Shown: piece by piece, positions 27,601 through 39,900 of the stretch
Position numbering within the stretch: the first letter of the stretch is position 1
Layout of the letters: each line of letters begins with the position of its first letter
NCBI RefSeq assembly: GCF_900496995.4
Contig: NC_044006.1
Span: 42,121,620-42,185,619, forward strand
Reading direction: 5' to 3'
DNA: 64,000 nucleotides
Source of the DNA: Aquila chrysaetos chrysaetos
Lineage: Eukaryota; Chordata; Aves; Accipitriformes; Accipitridae
Program-made: the position numbers and the translations under genes
Notes under the pieces: generated by a model
What the model saw: the letters and a program-made list of their open reading frames with translations, nothing else
Database searches by the model: none
Told to the model about the DNA's origin: nothing

Positions 27601-28504
27601 AAAAATATCAGTTTAAAAAAGCTAAAAAGAAAAGCTTTAGTACTTCTCCTGGAGGAAGGTATCCAAGTGGGGGGAGAAGGGAAGGTACACAAGTAAATAT
27701 ATATCAGGTAGGAAACAGAACAGGAACTCATTCACCATCACTCATTTTCATGGAAGGAAGTTGAGGATGATTCAGTTGGATAGGATGAAGGTAAGACAAT
27801 ATTGAATCAGATACTAATTTTTCAGAATCTGTTTGCAGATTGACCATATGAGTTGTAAAATTAATTGCTACCTTATATTTGCTTGGAGTTACGACTGTGA
27901 AACTAGTGAGGAAAAATGCAATAGCCTCCTGGGCCTCTCTCCTCAAAGGAAAACGGAAACGCAGAACAGTTCTCAACAAATGCAAAGCACAGAGTATCTC
28001 TTAGGAATACATAAATCCACAGTGATTTTAAGGTGATGATGAACTCGAGCTACACTTTTTCTTTATGTGCTAAAAAAGAATAATAAAATACATTCGTTTT
28101 GTATATGAAGAATAAGTATTCAAGAACAAAACACACTTTTCTTCCATGTGTACCATTGATCTAAGCTTGCTTTTTTCCCACCCACTGATGTTCTACCCCC
28201 TCCCCCATCACCAGAAACTAAATTCCTAGTTTTACATAGGCCTATGTAACTACACCGGGACTGATGGCCTAGCTCCTTTAATTCTAATTAAAATTAAACA
28301 GATTTCCTCATTCAGAAGCCTTGGCTGGTAGACTTTCTCACAGATTCCAGTCGGCTGGCTTTGCCAGACCCTTGAACATGCAGTCTTCCTCCTCAAGTGT
28401 AGTTTTTTCTGTTTGTACTACTGTAATCACTGACCTCCAGTCTTCATGCAAATATCCTTATTATTGTTTCAGGAAAAATAAAACCTAAGTGATCTTCAGC
28501 CATC
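24631..28504. other. intergenic region between convergent HNRNPA2B1 and NFE2L3 remnant
   Basis: This is AT-rich sequence with long poly-T runs at 26337-26356 and 26591-26617. The end nearest 28504 is probably the old 3' UTR of NFE2L3. A minus-strand open frame without ATG at about 27728-27985 is noted separately. No RNA gene or interspersed repeat was recognised. Confidence 0.6.
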
Positions 28505-29703
28505 TTATTTTTGTTTCTGCTCTTTTTCATTATCTTGTTTCTGTTCTGATTTGACCAAGTGTTTGGGTATTATGAAAACACTGCCATCACTACTGCGATG
28601 AATGACATATTGGCATGGGTTAACAGATCTACCCTGGTCATCCCTCGATCTACTGAAATTGCACGGTAAGAGTTATTTAACTTTTGCTTCATCCAGCTGG
28701 TTGATCTGCTACACTGAGAGTGCTCCTTTTTAAGGCTCACCTTTTGTGTTTGAAGATTACATATGTCTTCTTCCAAGTTAAGAATTGCATTCTGTTTACG
28801 ACAATTTGGGGCAGCAACTTTGTTCCTCTTCGTCTGATGTCATGTAAAAGTAATACCTGAGTATCTGTCAGATGGTTCTTTGCTCGTGTGGTGTTGAAGG
28901 AGTCAATGTGCATGCTCACAATTTCATCTACCAAAAATGGTATTCTCAGAGCTTTTGCACGGTGTTCATTGCTGCTAAGGTTTGTATCAGTAGAATTATG
29001 GCACCTACCCTTTACTTTGTTTGGTTTCTCCATCCGTATCTGCTGCTGATGCTCTGGAGTGGATGCTGCTTGACTTGGCACCTGATTATAAATGTGGTTA
29101 TGAAGGAAATGCCGAAGCGTGGCTTCTCTAGAACACTCTGAATCACCTGGGTATTCCACATGGCCATATTTACTGCATTCTTGGCTATGGCCACCAACAG
29201 CTCCTAAGCCATGTGAAGAAGCAGATTTAACATCATTGCTGTACCCAACAGCACCTTCACTTGCAGACTCAGTAAGAGGCAGTGCTGTGACTTGAATTCA
29301 AAGACAATTCTGAATCTGACCCACGTTCTTCAAGGAACTGAAACTTCTATAGGATCAAAGCCTTCCTCCAAAGACGTGAGTTTATTTTCATCAAAATTAT
29401 CATTATGGGCCGTTAGGTTTCTAATGTCAGCAGCTGAAAACAGCCCCATCAAATTTGACCAATGATTTGTGATATTAGAGCTTGACTGAGAAAAAGACTT
29501 TTGCCTTCGTAGATGTCTTGTTTCTGAATTTGATTGAGTGGGGTAGTCGGTTCTTAATAGCGTGGCATCATGAGGACTGAAACAGTGGTAAAGTGTCTGG
29601 GTCAAACTTAACTTATATTGTGGTGTGAGCATGATAGGTCTCAGCCTCTACTAGAAGTAGTAACTTGTATATCTTCCAGTAAACTCGCTTAAAAGATGAT
29701 TGG
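28505..29703 (-). pseudogene. NFE2L3: NFE2L3 (NRF3) last coding exon, broken
   Basis: On the minus strand successive frames match the C-terminal half of NFE2L3 in order. They show the transactivation region with FDPIEVS, then a Ser-rich part, then the CNC domain (EHRAKALRIPFLVDEIVSM), then DIRRRG of the basic region, the leucine-zipper segment (ILNLEEDICNLQ) and the C-terminal tail ending at TAA 28507-28505. Lesions: a TGA at 29643-29641; a frame change near 29605-29620; loss of two bases near 29340 after FDPIEVS; a frame change with lost codons near 29275; loss of about four bases near 28825 after DIRRRG; a 6-bp loss in the basic region near 28805, with the expected RKRKLD reading RKQN; and lost bases near 28640. 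Substitutions also hit near-invariant residues before the basic region. NFE2L3 normally encodes an ER-tethered CNC-bZIP activator that pairs with small MAF proteins. Introns are retained, so this is not a processed copy. Confidence 0.88.
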
Positions 29704-30870
29704 GGGGGGGGTTATGGGATCTTTTGTAAAATGAATGCCTCTACATTTCTCGCCTACATGGTCTTGATCAATTTATTTTTTAATATTCCACTATTTGAAT
29801 CTATTAAAGTAAAAAATTTATATGTTAAACTCTTCTTCTGGCTATCCTGAATACTGTTTCTCATTTGTACACAGCGTAACCTGCGCTGGCACATGGTAAG
29901 AGGAAGCGGGAAGGGTGCAGAAGAAAAGTGACTGAAGGGATGGGAGGAGGAGGGCTTGCGAAGGATGGTGTGGGACTGATGAGTGTTAAGAGGTGGAAAT
30001 GGGACTGTTGCTAAGCGTATATCAAACTACAGCCTATATGTTCATCTGATCTGGTCTAAGAAAAGGTCCTTCTAGGAGGGGCAGTCCTGCTCCTTCCCTG
30101 GTAGTGGTTTTGATGATCATCTGATTCCAGGGTGAGCTGGTTCAAGGTGCTAAACTGTTAGAAAATTAACCTTGTAAAGAAGATAAATAGCTCACTGGCA
30201 GAACTTAACCAGTGAGAACAGTGGTGTAAGAAAAGGGGGAAGGAGGACAGGAACGTTAAGGCACTATGGTCATGCTGGCACGTTCTCACTGCTTTTTTTT
30301 TTCCACAGTTTATAAAGCTTTTGGGGCTGCGAGCTGCCATGTTAGGCTTAGCTCCTTCTTAACTGAGGTTTATTGTGTTCAGATTTCAACTCAATTCCTT
30401 TACTACTCAGTTTGGAGGAAACAACCCCCCCAGATGACACCTTCTGTGGCTGTCTTTTGGCTTAAATTACTACTCAGTTTTTCTTTAGAAAAATAAAGCT
30501 GCTGCATGATCCCTCAGACCTGAAGTCCAGACGATAAATGAGTGCTGCAGTAGCATTAAGGCCCACCTTTTGTGGGCCTGGGTTATAGCTGCCAGGTCCT
30601 AGAAATACAAAGCCACTGCACAAGATTATGTCAGGGCACTTGCTGACGAGTAGTCATAAAATACATGGATACAAAAAAATTGAGAATGTAAATACATCAA
30701 GTAGGAAGCATATGACACGATTCCTCCATAGCTGAGCATCCCCACTGTGGTGCAGGAAAGGACTTTTCTGACTGCCATTCATTGAACAGACAATGTAAAA
30801 AGCACTTTCCACAGAGAAGGAATGATGTACCATAAAGACCAGAATGTCTTAAATTCTCCACTATGCTTAC
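29704..30870 (-). other. NFE2L3: former NFE2L3 intron between the exon-3 candidate and the last exon
   Basis: This is non-coding sequence of about 1.2 kb with a G10 tract near 29701-29710 (C10 in NFE2L3 sense), just upstream of the last exon. No clean pyrimidine-AG acceptor is seen there; the nearest is CTTTTAAG. No other feature was recognised. Confidence 0.5.
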
Positions 30871-30978
30871 TGGGAGCTCAGGTAAGAGAAGAAAGTCTTG
30901 CCTTATTTCTCCTAGGGAGTTACCTTGTACTAGGCCATCTGTAGTCTGTGAGATAGAGCTGGTATTTTCAATTAAGCC
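30871..30978 (-). pseudogene. NFE2L3: candidate NFE2L3 internal exon
   Basis: This is an open minus-strand segment of exactly 36 codons, bounded by CTTTTCAAG (acceptor) and CCA then GTAAGC (donor). It reads NTSSISQTTDGLVQGNSLGE and ends DFLLLPELP. Its position, phase and the NSL..I...LP pattern fit the short exon preceding the last exon in human NFE2L3 (NSLEGISLGDIPLPG). Similarity is weak, so the assignment rests partly on location and splice sites. Confidence 0.5.
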
Positions 30979-32991
30979 CTTGAAAAGAAATATGCTTAGC
31001 AAGTTGGCTATTAAAAAAATCCCTCACACTGTAAAGACTTGGTACCTGGAAGAAACAAGCAATCAATTTTCAACAGATAGATTGTCACAAGATGGCAGTG
31101 CATTAATAGTCTTAAATAAAATATGCAACTGTGTATTGTTATAGCTACATAAGGGCTAGAGCCAAATTCCTTTCCAATTATGAAAAGAATGGAGAAAATG
31201 AAACTGATGAACTTCTGAACCCCATTAGTGTGCAATCCATTACCAAAGCTGAACAGAGGAGGTGGCTAATTTATGGGCTAGGAGGCACTATCCAACCTAC
31301 AGGTTCCCCAAATGAGGTGTTCCAGAGATAAGCATGAAGTTATATGGAAAACAGTAATGACCCTAAAAGACTCCTACAACAAGAAGCCTATATAGGATGC
31401 CCTTGGAGTATTGCAAAAAACGAATGCAGGGAGTAGCTTCCCAGTTAATGATTGCAGCTATGAGCTGTGGAAGAGGAGGGAGACTCCAATTAAGATAACT
31501 GGGTTTTGTGAAGATGGGCACCCAGAAAGTAAACAATAGTATCAGAAACCCAGAAGATAAAACAAGAAAACAAAATGGGTTTGCTCCTAATGCTGACTGA
31601 CCTGATTTGCAGTGAAGATGGGTCTGTTCTTCTTGAGGGTAGTATCCTTGTAAGCACTTGACCTAGTATTTATGACAACTGTAATCGTTCACTGCAAATG
31701 CTTAATAGCTGCTAGTGCTTAATAACTCAGCGTTGCTCTAGAGAAACACACCGAGAGCTGCTGTATAAATATGAATTGGCATTAGATTTCAGAAAGGGAA
31801 TTATTAGTTGAACGAATCAAGCTGTCCAACAGTTCCATCTGACTTTGAACACGAGGTCACAGGAAAGACAGGACTTTGTAGCTTTTATATCCCAGACAAG
31901 TTACTGGGGAAATTTTTTCAAGTAGAGCCCATGACGGCTGCTGTAAAAGGTGGATAGTAGTGTCTTTAGGTAAGTTTTACTACATTGATTTGCTGATATA
32001 TTCCCTGGGGTTTTTTTATTATCCAGTAATCACTGACTGTATTCCAGTCTATTAGCAATACAGATGTTTTCTCATTTACTTCTAGCATATTTTCCATCTG
32101 TGATGACAGAAGCTGTAAATAGCCCTTCAAGGAGAGAAGGGAATCTACGTGGCTGTGGTTGCTCTGTGACAGAAGAAACAGAAACACTTTGTAAATCACA
32201 GTTATTTTACATAAAAGGAGGTAAAAATCAAAGTCCAAGAGGAAATAGAGCACAGCTCTGTGAAAATACTGCTGCTGACCTCCGCCATCAAGTCTTCAAC
32301 CTGATGGGAGATGTCATGTTGCTAGAACGAGCAGAATAACTCCATGGCAGGAGCATCCCTACTCCGCCCCACAAGAGCAGAACCAGGCTTTCCTCCTCTC
32401 TGAAGCTGCACCTACCCACCACTGTGGAGAAATCAAGTATTTTTTCAAAACCTAGCTGCCCAGGGCAGTGGCAAGAAACCTGGATCCGATGTTCTTAGCT
32501 CTCACAAGGTCTCAAGAGGATTGAATGCTCTTTTCATTGTAGTTCTCGGAGAGAACAAAATCCAAAGTGCAATTGTTTTGGTTTAACATCATTAAGATTA
32601 CTTCTCTGCCTTCTAGGTACAACACACATGTTAAGATCTGAACAATCCAGTTTCCCAAATGTAATTCTACATCTGAGCATCAAGTCTCACATAATGGTGA
32701 AAGCAGTATAATTTAGCATCCATGTCTCAAGTGTTTGTAGGCCTCAAAAAATCATTTCCCACAAACACAACACCTTCATGATGAAGAAGATAAAACCAAA
32801 TTGAAAAATTATTAGTTGCAAGGGATTTCTGTAAACTTTATAAAACATTTCAAGTACATAAACTATACGGGGGGGGGGGGGGGGGCAATTTTCGAGAGGG
32901 TGTACAAGGGCATCATTCACAAAGTACCATCTGAAGTCACTGTTCCTTTCCTGCCCTTGCAAGGGACACTCCAACTGAAAAGAAGCAATCA
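30979..32991 (-). other. NFE2L3: former NFE2L3 intron, putative
   Basis: This is about 2 kb of AT-rich sequence between two exon candidates. It contains a G17 homopolymer at 32870-32886. No recognisable repeat or RNA gene. Confidence 0.4.
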
Positions 32992-33225
32992 AATATTCCT
33001 TTCAAAACCATTCACTCCATTTCTTTCACTACTCTCTATCTTAGTGATAAGACCTATATCCTCCTTCACTTCCTCTTCACAGTTTTCCCTTCTTCCATTT
33101 TTTTCATCATTTACTTGACTTATGCCTTTCTCCTCCTCCTCCTCTTGCAGTTCCAGCTGATCATCTCCTTGGTGTGGACAGCAGTCATCCAAAGCTTCCT
33201 GACACTCTTTCATGAGGTCAACATC
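32992..33225 (-). pseudogene. NFE2L3: candidate NFE2L3 acidic exon
   Basis: This is an uninterrupted minus-strand frame of about 78 codons with a strongly acidic stretch (ELQEEEEEKG, NCEEEVKEDIG) and ERNGVNGFERN near the end. Human NFE2L3 has a similarly acidic, Glu/Asn-rich segment followed by NERHLNG. The frame closes with a TGA at 32991-32989, and no consensus donor lies before it. The upstream acceptor would be CTTGAG, a poor site. Either the exon has lost its splice signals or the assignment is wrong. Confidence 0.45.
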
Positions 33226-36200
33226 CTCAAGACACAAATAAAACAGTTCTATTAAGCAACATGCTGTCAAAATTAATCTTTAAAATGCACTTTTTTCATT
33301 TTTCTACAGCTACAGCATTTCAAATAAAATATACACTGAGCAGTTCATTCATGTGGATGAACTGACTCTGTGCAGACTTTTTGGGCAGAATGAGGCCGAC
33401 ATCAGTTCGGGAGTACAGACACCAACTCCTCTTTCGGTGCCCAGGCACTGAACCCATCTGCAGTAGAAATGGACATTTGTAAACACTGGAAACAAATTCT
33501 GCTAAAACAGACACATGATGATGTGATTTCATGGAAAATTTGGGCTATCAGTGTCTTTTGGATGTCATTTCACAACAACATATCCAAGCCAGATATATAC
33601 TCAGTGATGAAATCTTAAAATAGGCAATTATGAATGGCCAGTTAGTAAAACCCCTCGCTTTTTCTTTCAGGAAAACAATCACATTAACATGTATTGTAAT
33701 AGCAGCTCTGTTTCCCCATCACTTCCATGTAGTCATTACCCAGTTCCCATTTATCCAAATGATGTTGGGTTTTTTAATCTCCAGCAATGAAATTGTTCTG
33801 ATTTAGTGGTCTCAGAAGCATTTTTCAAGTTATCTTTTATCTATAATCATATCAGCAGACTTTTAAAATGTTTATTATAGGGCTGGGGTACTGCTAGGGT
33901 AAGAAGGAATCACTGCTAAGGACTTTGCATACTTATATTTTAAAAAAACTTTGATATTTCAGCTTTTATAGGGGAAGTCTGAGCTATTAAAATGTGAAAC
34001 TTGGTGGAATGGCAGCCAGAAAACCAAGTGGCCATACTGCATTAGTTCCATATATCCCCAGCAAAATGCTATGGCAGGAGCAGAGAAGACAAGCTCTCAA
34101 CAGCAGCAAACATAACGAGTTACTGTTCTGTTCTAATCATGACAAATTTACTTTACAGATTTTATATGAGAGCATAAACTATATAAAAACTGCAGTTGTA
34201 ATAGTCCTCAAAATGTGTAAGAGATTTTTTTTAAATTATTGCTTCATAGGAAACACATTAAAAATTAAATGTAGAAAGGTTTAAAAATAGGACTCTGGAG
34301 TAAAATTAAATATAATTTGAAAATAAAGTAATAGTAATTTCATTTTTATTAATTCTATTAATTTTTTAATTATAAAAATTAATTTTATTTTTTATTTATT
34401 TTATTTGTTGGCTTTCCATTTTTCTGTACTTTCTTTTCAAGGATTGGAAAGGAACTTTAGTTTTATAAACAGTCATTTCTAACAACAAATAGATACACAG
34501 AGCACTGATCTGTCACTCTGATGTAAGAGGTACTTTCCTTCAATGATGCCTAACACAATTTCTATTTATTAAAAATGATATTCCAATATATTATGTCTTC
34601 TTTGTCAGCTGCAGCTGGAAATGACCACATGACTTGTTATTGCCAAATATGAGAAAACAAATTTACTTTTCTAAATACACACAAACCCCCCCAGTTTTCC
34701 TCTATGTAGTAAAACAGCAGGAGAGGGAATTTAGTATATGGGACACTAAGAACATGGTAACTAGCTACTTGCAAACACTTAAATGAGTTCAATACTCACG
34801 GGCATGAAGTTAGTCCCATAATTACATGCTCGCAAGATCAGAGCTAGTCTTTAATTTTACAAAGAACCAACTTAATACTTGTCCAATGAACATGATCTAT
34901 TACCATCCTAATTTATAAAAGTCATCATTATCAAAAGCACATAAGAAGTCAACGACAACTGCTATTAAAGACCTTAAGCAGCTCCTCTTGAGCTGAGTGG
35001 CTTGGAAAGCTGCTGCTGCTAAGGCAGAGTATTTGGCTCCTGAATAACACAGCAAATTCATTACTCTACCAGCTGACAGAAGAGGCAAATGCAAGGAACA
35101 GTTAGAAATGTGGTATCTATAATGTGATGCCTCAAAAAAATAACTGTAAGCACTGGTTTTGAATACAGAAAGTATATGGGTGACAACTCAATGGTTCCTA
35201 TTAAAATTACCAGGGGTACAAACCTGTTCTACCGCAAGCGAAAAGAAAAGCTTGCGGTAACTGCGAAGAGCCCACAATGTGTCCTGCAGATCATCCGAAA
35301 TGCTCACAGTTCAACTTGCTTATGGTGGAAATCTGCCTGCAGATGATGCTGGTCTGCTGAAGTCTACGATGGAGATGGTCCTTCCCAGCACCACTATGAG
35401 GACAACTGAACTTCTGATGTGCCTGATGGGACAGCTCCTTTCTGAAGAGAAACTAAATGCTCCCGCAGCTCGTAGAAATTTGTGGAGACTGTCATGGCTT
35501 CAGTTTCTCCGGGAAGTCAAAGACAACCAAATTTTCAGGTCTTTTCCTATCATTATATAGAGCTGTTGACCCTAAGGAGATGGGGAATACTTCTGACCAT
35601 GAATTTTAGGATTTATCTGGAGTCTGCATTGATTTTTATGTATCTTTTAAGAAAAAATAACGTCTTTGACTATTTTCTCTGCTAAGCCATAGCCAGTGTC
35701 TTGGTACCCTTAGTTTCCAGGCCGAGAGCCACCAACTGCACTACAGAATCACATGCCATTTTGTCCTTCAGAGTCTCCCTCTGATCTTTGCACAAAGCTC
35801 CTGCTGATATGAACGGCAATGCTAGCAGGGATGGGAGGGAGGCAGGGTCCCACATTTGCTATCATGACCATTCACTGTAGTTTACCAAGGGGAATGTATC
35901 ATCTCTACTGAATGAGCTTTATAATGCTGCACCGTGTGGCTCTGAAGATTAGTCTTACTACCACCGTTTCTTCCTCCAGCAGATGATATTAAAATATACT
36001 CAGGCCTGTTCACACTGATTATTACTGCAATGTTATCCACCCTTTTAAAAAAAACTGTTTTCACCACTACCAAGGCAGTTTCTGAAGGAGCGTGGCCCTG
36101 TGACCAGCTTTTCACAACAGTGGTGGTACGGATACAGTGCATGTAAGGTTGTTCACAGCACCAATTTCCACATATGGGATCATTTCAGTGAAACACTCTA

Positions 36201-36935
36201 CATGGAAATCATGTAACACAACCAGAACCTTTTCCCCTTAATTTCTCAGTTTTGGCTTTTAACAAAAATCCCCTGGATTATGCTGTTAAAGATTTACTCT
36301 CTGAAATTACACTTCCCACCAGCTTGTTAGTCTTTCCCAGTGATGAAGAACAGCTGAAAAATACCGCTCAACAACTGAACACTTCTTCCCTTGCCCATGC
36401 ATTACTTGTGATTGATTGCTGGGCTACTGCTATGGGGAGAATAGGAGGGGTGCCTCCCCCAGAAACAGCCATATCATGTTTTTGAATAAGGTATTTCTTT
36501 ACAGATAGCTTAATTTTGCAGTCTGAATATACATCTAATGACAAAAGGGATTAGGTGTAAATATTACTTAGTACTGCACTGCCACAATTATAATTTCTGT
36601 CCTGTTCCTTATTTTGCATTAATGGTAGCAGAAGAAACAGTGATTGAGTTATAGTCATACCACTATGAGCACAAGAGCTAGATCAGGACCACACGTGGTT
36701 GGTCTCTGTACAGAGAAAAAACCTGATTTTTGCTGATTGTAGAAGATATAATATTACCACCAAACCCATTTATTGCAGCAACCTTTCCACTTCTACCACT
36801 GGAGGGTGTGGAAGTTCACACCTCCCACAGCAGGCTGTTTCCACAACCGTACCTGAAGACAACCTTCGATTTGCATTTGGAAGGATTTCTGTGCAAGCGC
36901 AAGGCAGGAGATTTACACTAAAACGCCCACTGAAA

Positions 36936-36955
36936 TAAAATAAAATAAAATAAAA
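36936..36955. repeat. AAAAT microsatellite
   Basis: The tract consists of four AAAAT units in a row (AAATAAAATAAAATAAAATA). Confidence 0.85.
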
Positions 36956-39900
36956 CCCCAAGTATCTTAAATTCTAGTCTTGCTACTGCCATTTACTAGT
37001 TTCAGTTGGGCTAGAGAACACAATCTGAGACTAAGTCTGATTTCCCTTGTAGTTGCAGACCTGTAGGCTGGAAGGCTGGGCTCTAACCGTGCATCTGCCC
37101 TTTCCCTAAGGTACAACTTACCGCAGGTCAACTATCAGCTTCAGTTTGTCAGTCGTTGGAATATGAAAAATAGTAATTTATGTCAAATCTGCTACTTAAA
37201 GTGGTCCAAGAATCAATGTGGAGGTGAGAGCAAGTATGATTTTGTGGGTGGCCTGGCCTACACTTAATTGGAAGGATGCTGCCTGCTCTGGCAAGTTTCA
37301 AGAGTTTCTTACAATGTTAAAAATAGAGCCTTTGGTTTCCAATTAAGTACACTGGAGTATTGATCTCAGCATGAACTGGGTGCATTGTACATCAAACTAT
37401 CTCTGTACATATATCCTTCCTTTGCTTTCTACAGCCATATATTATTTGTTGTCCATAAAACAACGCATAGGGAGCAGAACCTGTAATGATATCAAAATAA
37501 GAATAGGTCTATCGCGATGCACTGGATGGGTGAACAAGACCCCTCTCTACGAGCAGCAGAAAGCATAAGCAAGCTTGTTTTCAGCTATTGATCAGCATGC
37601 AGCTGGCAAAGAGGGCTAAAACTACACAGCTCAGGGCTACAAGTGCACAGAAATATCTGAACTAGCTCTGGAGTAACAGAAACACCTTGCAGCAGCAGAA
37701 CAGAGCAGACGGGGTGATTTGCCGGGGTGTACAGGCAGCACTGAGAGTCAGGGGGTACCTGCCCCTGGAAAGCTCTGTTTCACTGCAGTCAGACTCTGAG
37801 TTATCTCTACAAATATCCCAGCACCAGAGCAAAGGTATATGACCACCATTATTTGCAAAAGGACATAACTTTTTGTGCGGATTACTCATGTATCCTGTTC
37901 ACATGCTGACTTCTAATTCCTCTACATATACATTCTCTTTATTTTAGTTGTCAAGCTTTAAATAGCTCCATTACTGTCATTAACCTTCGAGATGCTTTTC
38001 TGCAAACTTGTGTCCCTTCTCCTTTATTAACTGCACTTGTCTGTAGAACCAGCCCTTTCCTTGCTACTAGCTGATGATCTGCTAGTAGCCTGGTGATCTT
38101 TGCCACGTTTTGAATAATTAAGCAGCATTTCCAGAAAATTGTCCCACCAGTAGAAGTTAGGCAAAAGAAATACAGCTTCTAGTAACATAACCAGTAGTTT
38201 CACTTTACTACTTTGTAGGATTAAATAAGATTAATAATTAAATATAATGATGCATAGCTGTTACCCTACAGCTCTAAGGTTACTGATGTTCCTCCTTGCC
38301 TGTGTATTTAAATATGCGATGATAATTATTCTTACCAATTGATATCTACTTAATCTCAGCTAAAAAGAAAAATGTTTCTTGCTGTTTCTCTATATTCATA
38401 AAGAACCCTAAAATATCCTGAAAACACAGGAACAGAAGAGTACTTTATTATTTAAAATGCAGCCAAGGTTTAGAAAGCATGGAGGGTGGAATGGTGGACA
38501 GAGATGCAAAACAAAGTAACTTTTATGTTATATATGGCTAGGCTTAAAAAAAGTCACACTAAACCATGCTTAAGCAATGCAATTGAGTAAATCAAACAGT
38601 ACATAACTGTCACTCCAAACATGGCACCTGTCAAATGTCTACAACACATCTACTCTAAATCCTAAAAATACCACCTGGGCCGCAACCAAATGCACACTGT
38701 TAAAGGCACTCCCACTTGTTGCTGTGACTTGTTAGCACCTCTCTAACCACATGCATTTTGGAAACAAAAGCGTTAGGGCTTTACATGGAATGGCTTAGCT
38801 ATGTCAGCTATTACAAAACACATATATTTGTGCACTCTACATGTTCAGCATAAACACAGAATTAACATGCAACCAACTCCCCAAATGGAGGCAGAGACGG
38901 GTACAAGTTGAAGACACAGACACAAATAGTATCGTCACTAATTTCAATTAAGACATCAGTTTTCATGCTGAAGACAGCTTGGTATCCCCATCAAAATTAA
39001 CTTCTAAAACCACTTCTAAAACATAAACCAAACAGTTTTACACTCCAGCCATTTGGTCCTGTGCTGGTGGTATTTTGCACCAGAAACTAATTTCATCCTA
39101 AAGAATGAAAAGGAACAGTTCTCATTCACACCCTATACCAGGAATACCTTTCCCGCTCTCCAGGGGAGAAAAAAAATGCTGGTGTAGGTCAGCCCTACAC
39201 CACTGACTCACTCTACACCCTTCTTGGCCACTCGTTCGACTTGGCTTTTTCAAAGCCTTGTGCCTCCTGCAGCACACTGTAACAAAAATCAAAATCACAG
39301 TCTTTCAAGACAATACGTACCTCAAATGTTTGAGGTTCTTCTCTGACCCCACCTCTCTCTGAAAAACCACGTGGTCCTTCACACCCTGTCTTATTAAACC
39401 TAGGTGAGTTCTGGCTAACGGGTAAGAGCCATCCACGAGCAGGGACCTGGCCCGCTTATCTATTTGCAGATATCCTTCCACAGCAATATTGCCATGTCCT
39501 AGTGCTCAATGAGTTCAAAAGGAAAAAAAAAGAATAATTTGAAATATGTTCTGTAAGTTAAGGACACAGCTTCAGTGGGACTGCTCTCAAACGGACTGGA
39601 GAAAAGCCTTCAGAAAAAGGTCTACCTGGTTTCTACTTACCTTCACTCTACCAAACTTCTGACACTCACCAAGAAAAAAAAAAATCCCAAACCCAAAATA
39701 TTCTCACTCATAAAAATACATGTAAATACTTCAAGTGGTACCCAAAGTCCAGGATGGATTCACCCCCTCCAGTGCTTTAGTACTGTGAAACTCTGCCTCT
39801 AACAATGTTCAAAGAACTGCGCTTATATGGGGTTTTACAGGACCTGACCCAAACTGCCCTTTCTAAACATGAACCTAGAGACTACAGCACAAATAATACA

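Noticed and set aside
28505..29703. Interpretation of the NFE2L3 breaks as sequencing errors
   Set aside because: Lesions include a nonsense change, multi-base deletions outside homopolymers and substitutions at invariant residues, while adjacent HNRNPA2B1 exons are perfect. Not fully excludable without reads.
28505..33225. Interpretation as a processed NFE2L3 or other CNC-family retrocopy
   Set aside because: Exon candidates are separated by introns and sit at the ancestral position and orientation next to HNRNPA2B1. CNC and tail residues fit NFE2L3 better than NFE2L1 or NFE2L2.
35735..35755. Sequence resembling miR-148a-3p (CTGCACTACAGAA), relevant because MIR148A lies on this side of NFE2L3 in human
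   Set aside because: The match covers only about 13 bases, the 5' and 3' ends differ, and no complementary arm forms the pre-miRNA hairpin nearby.
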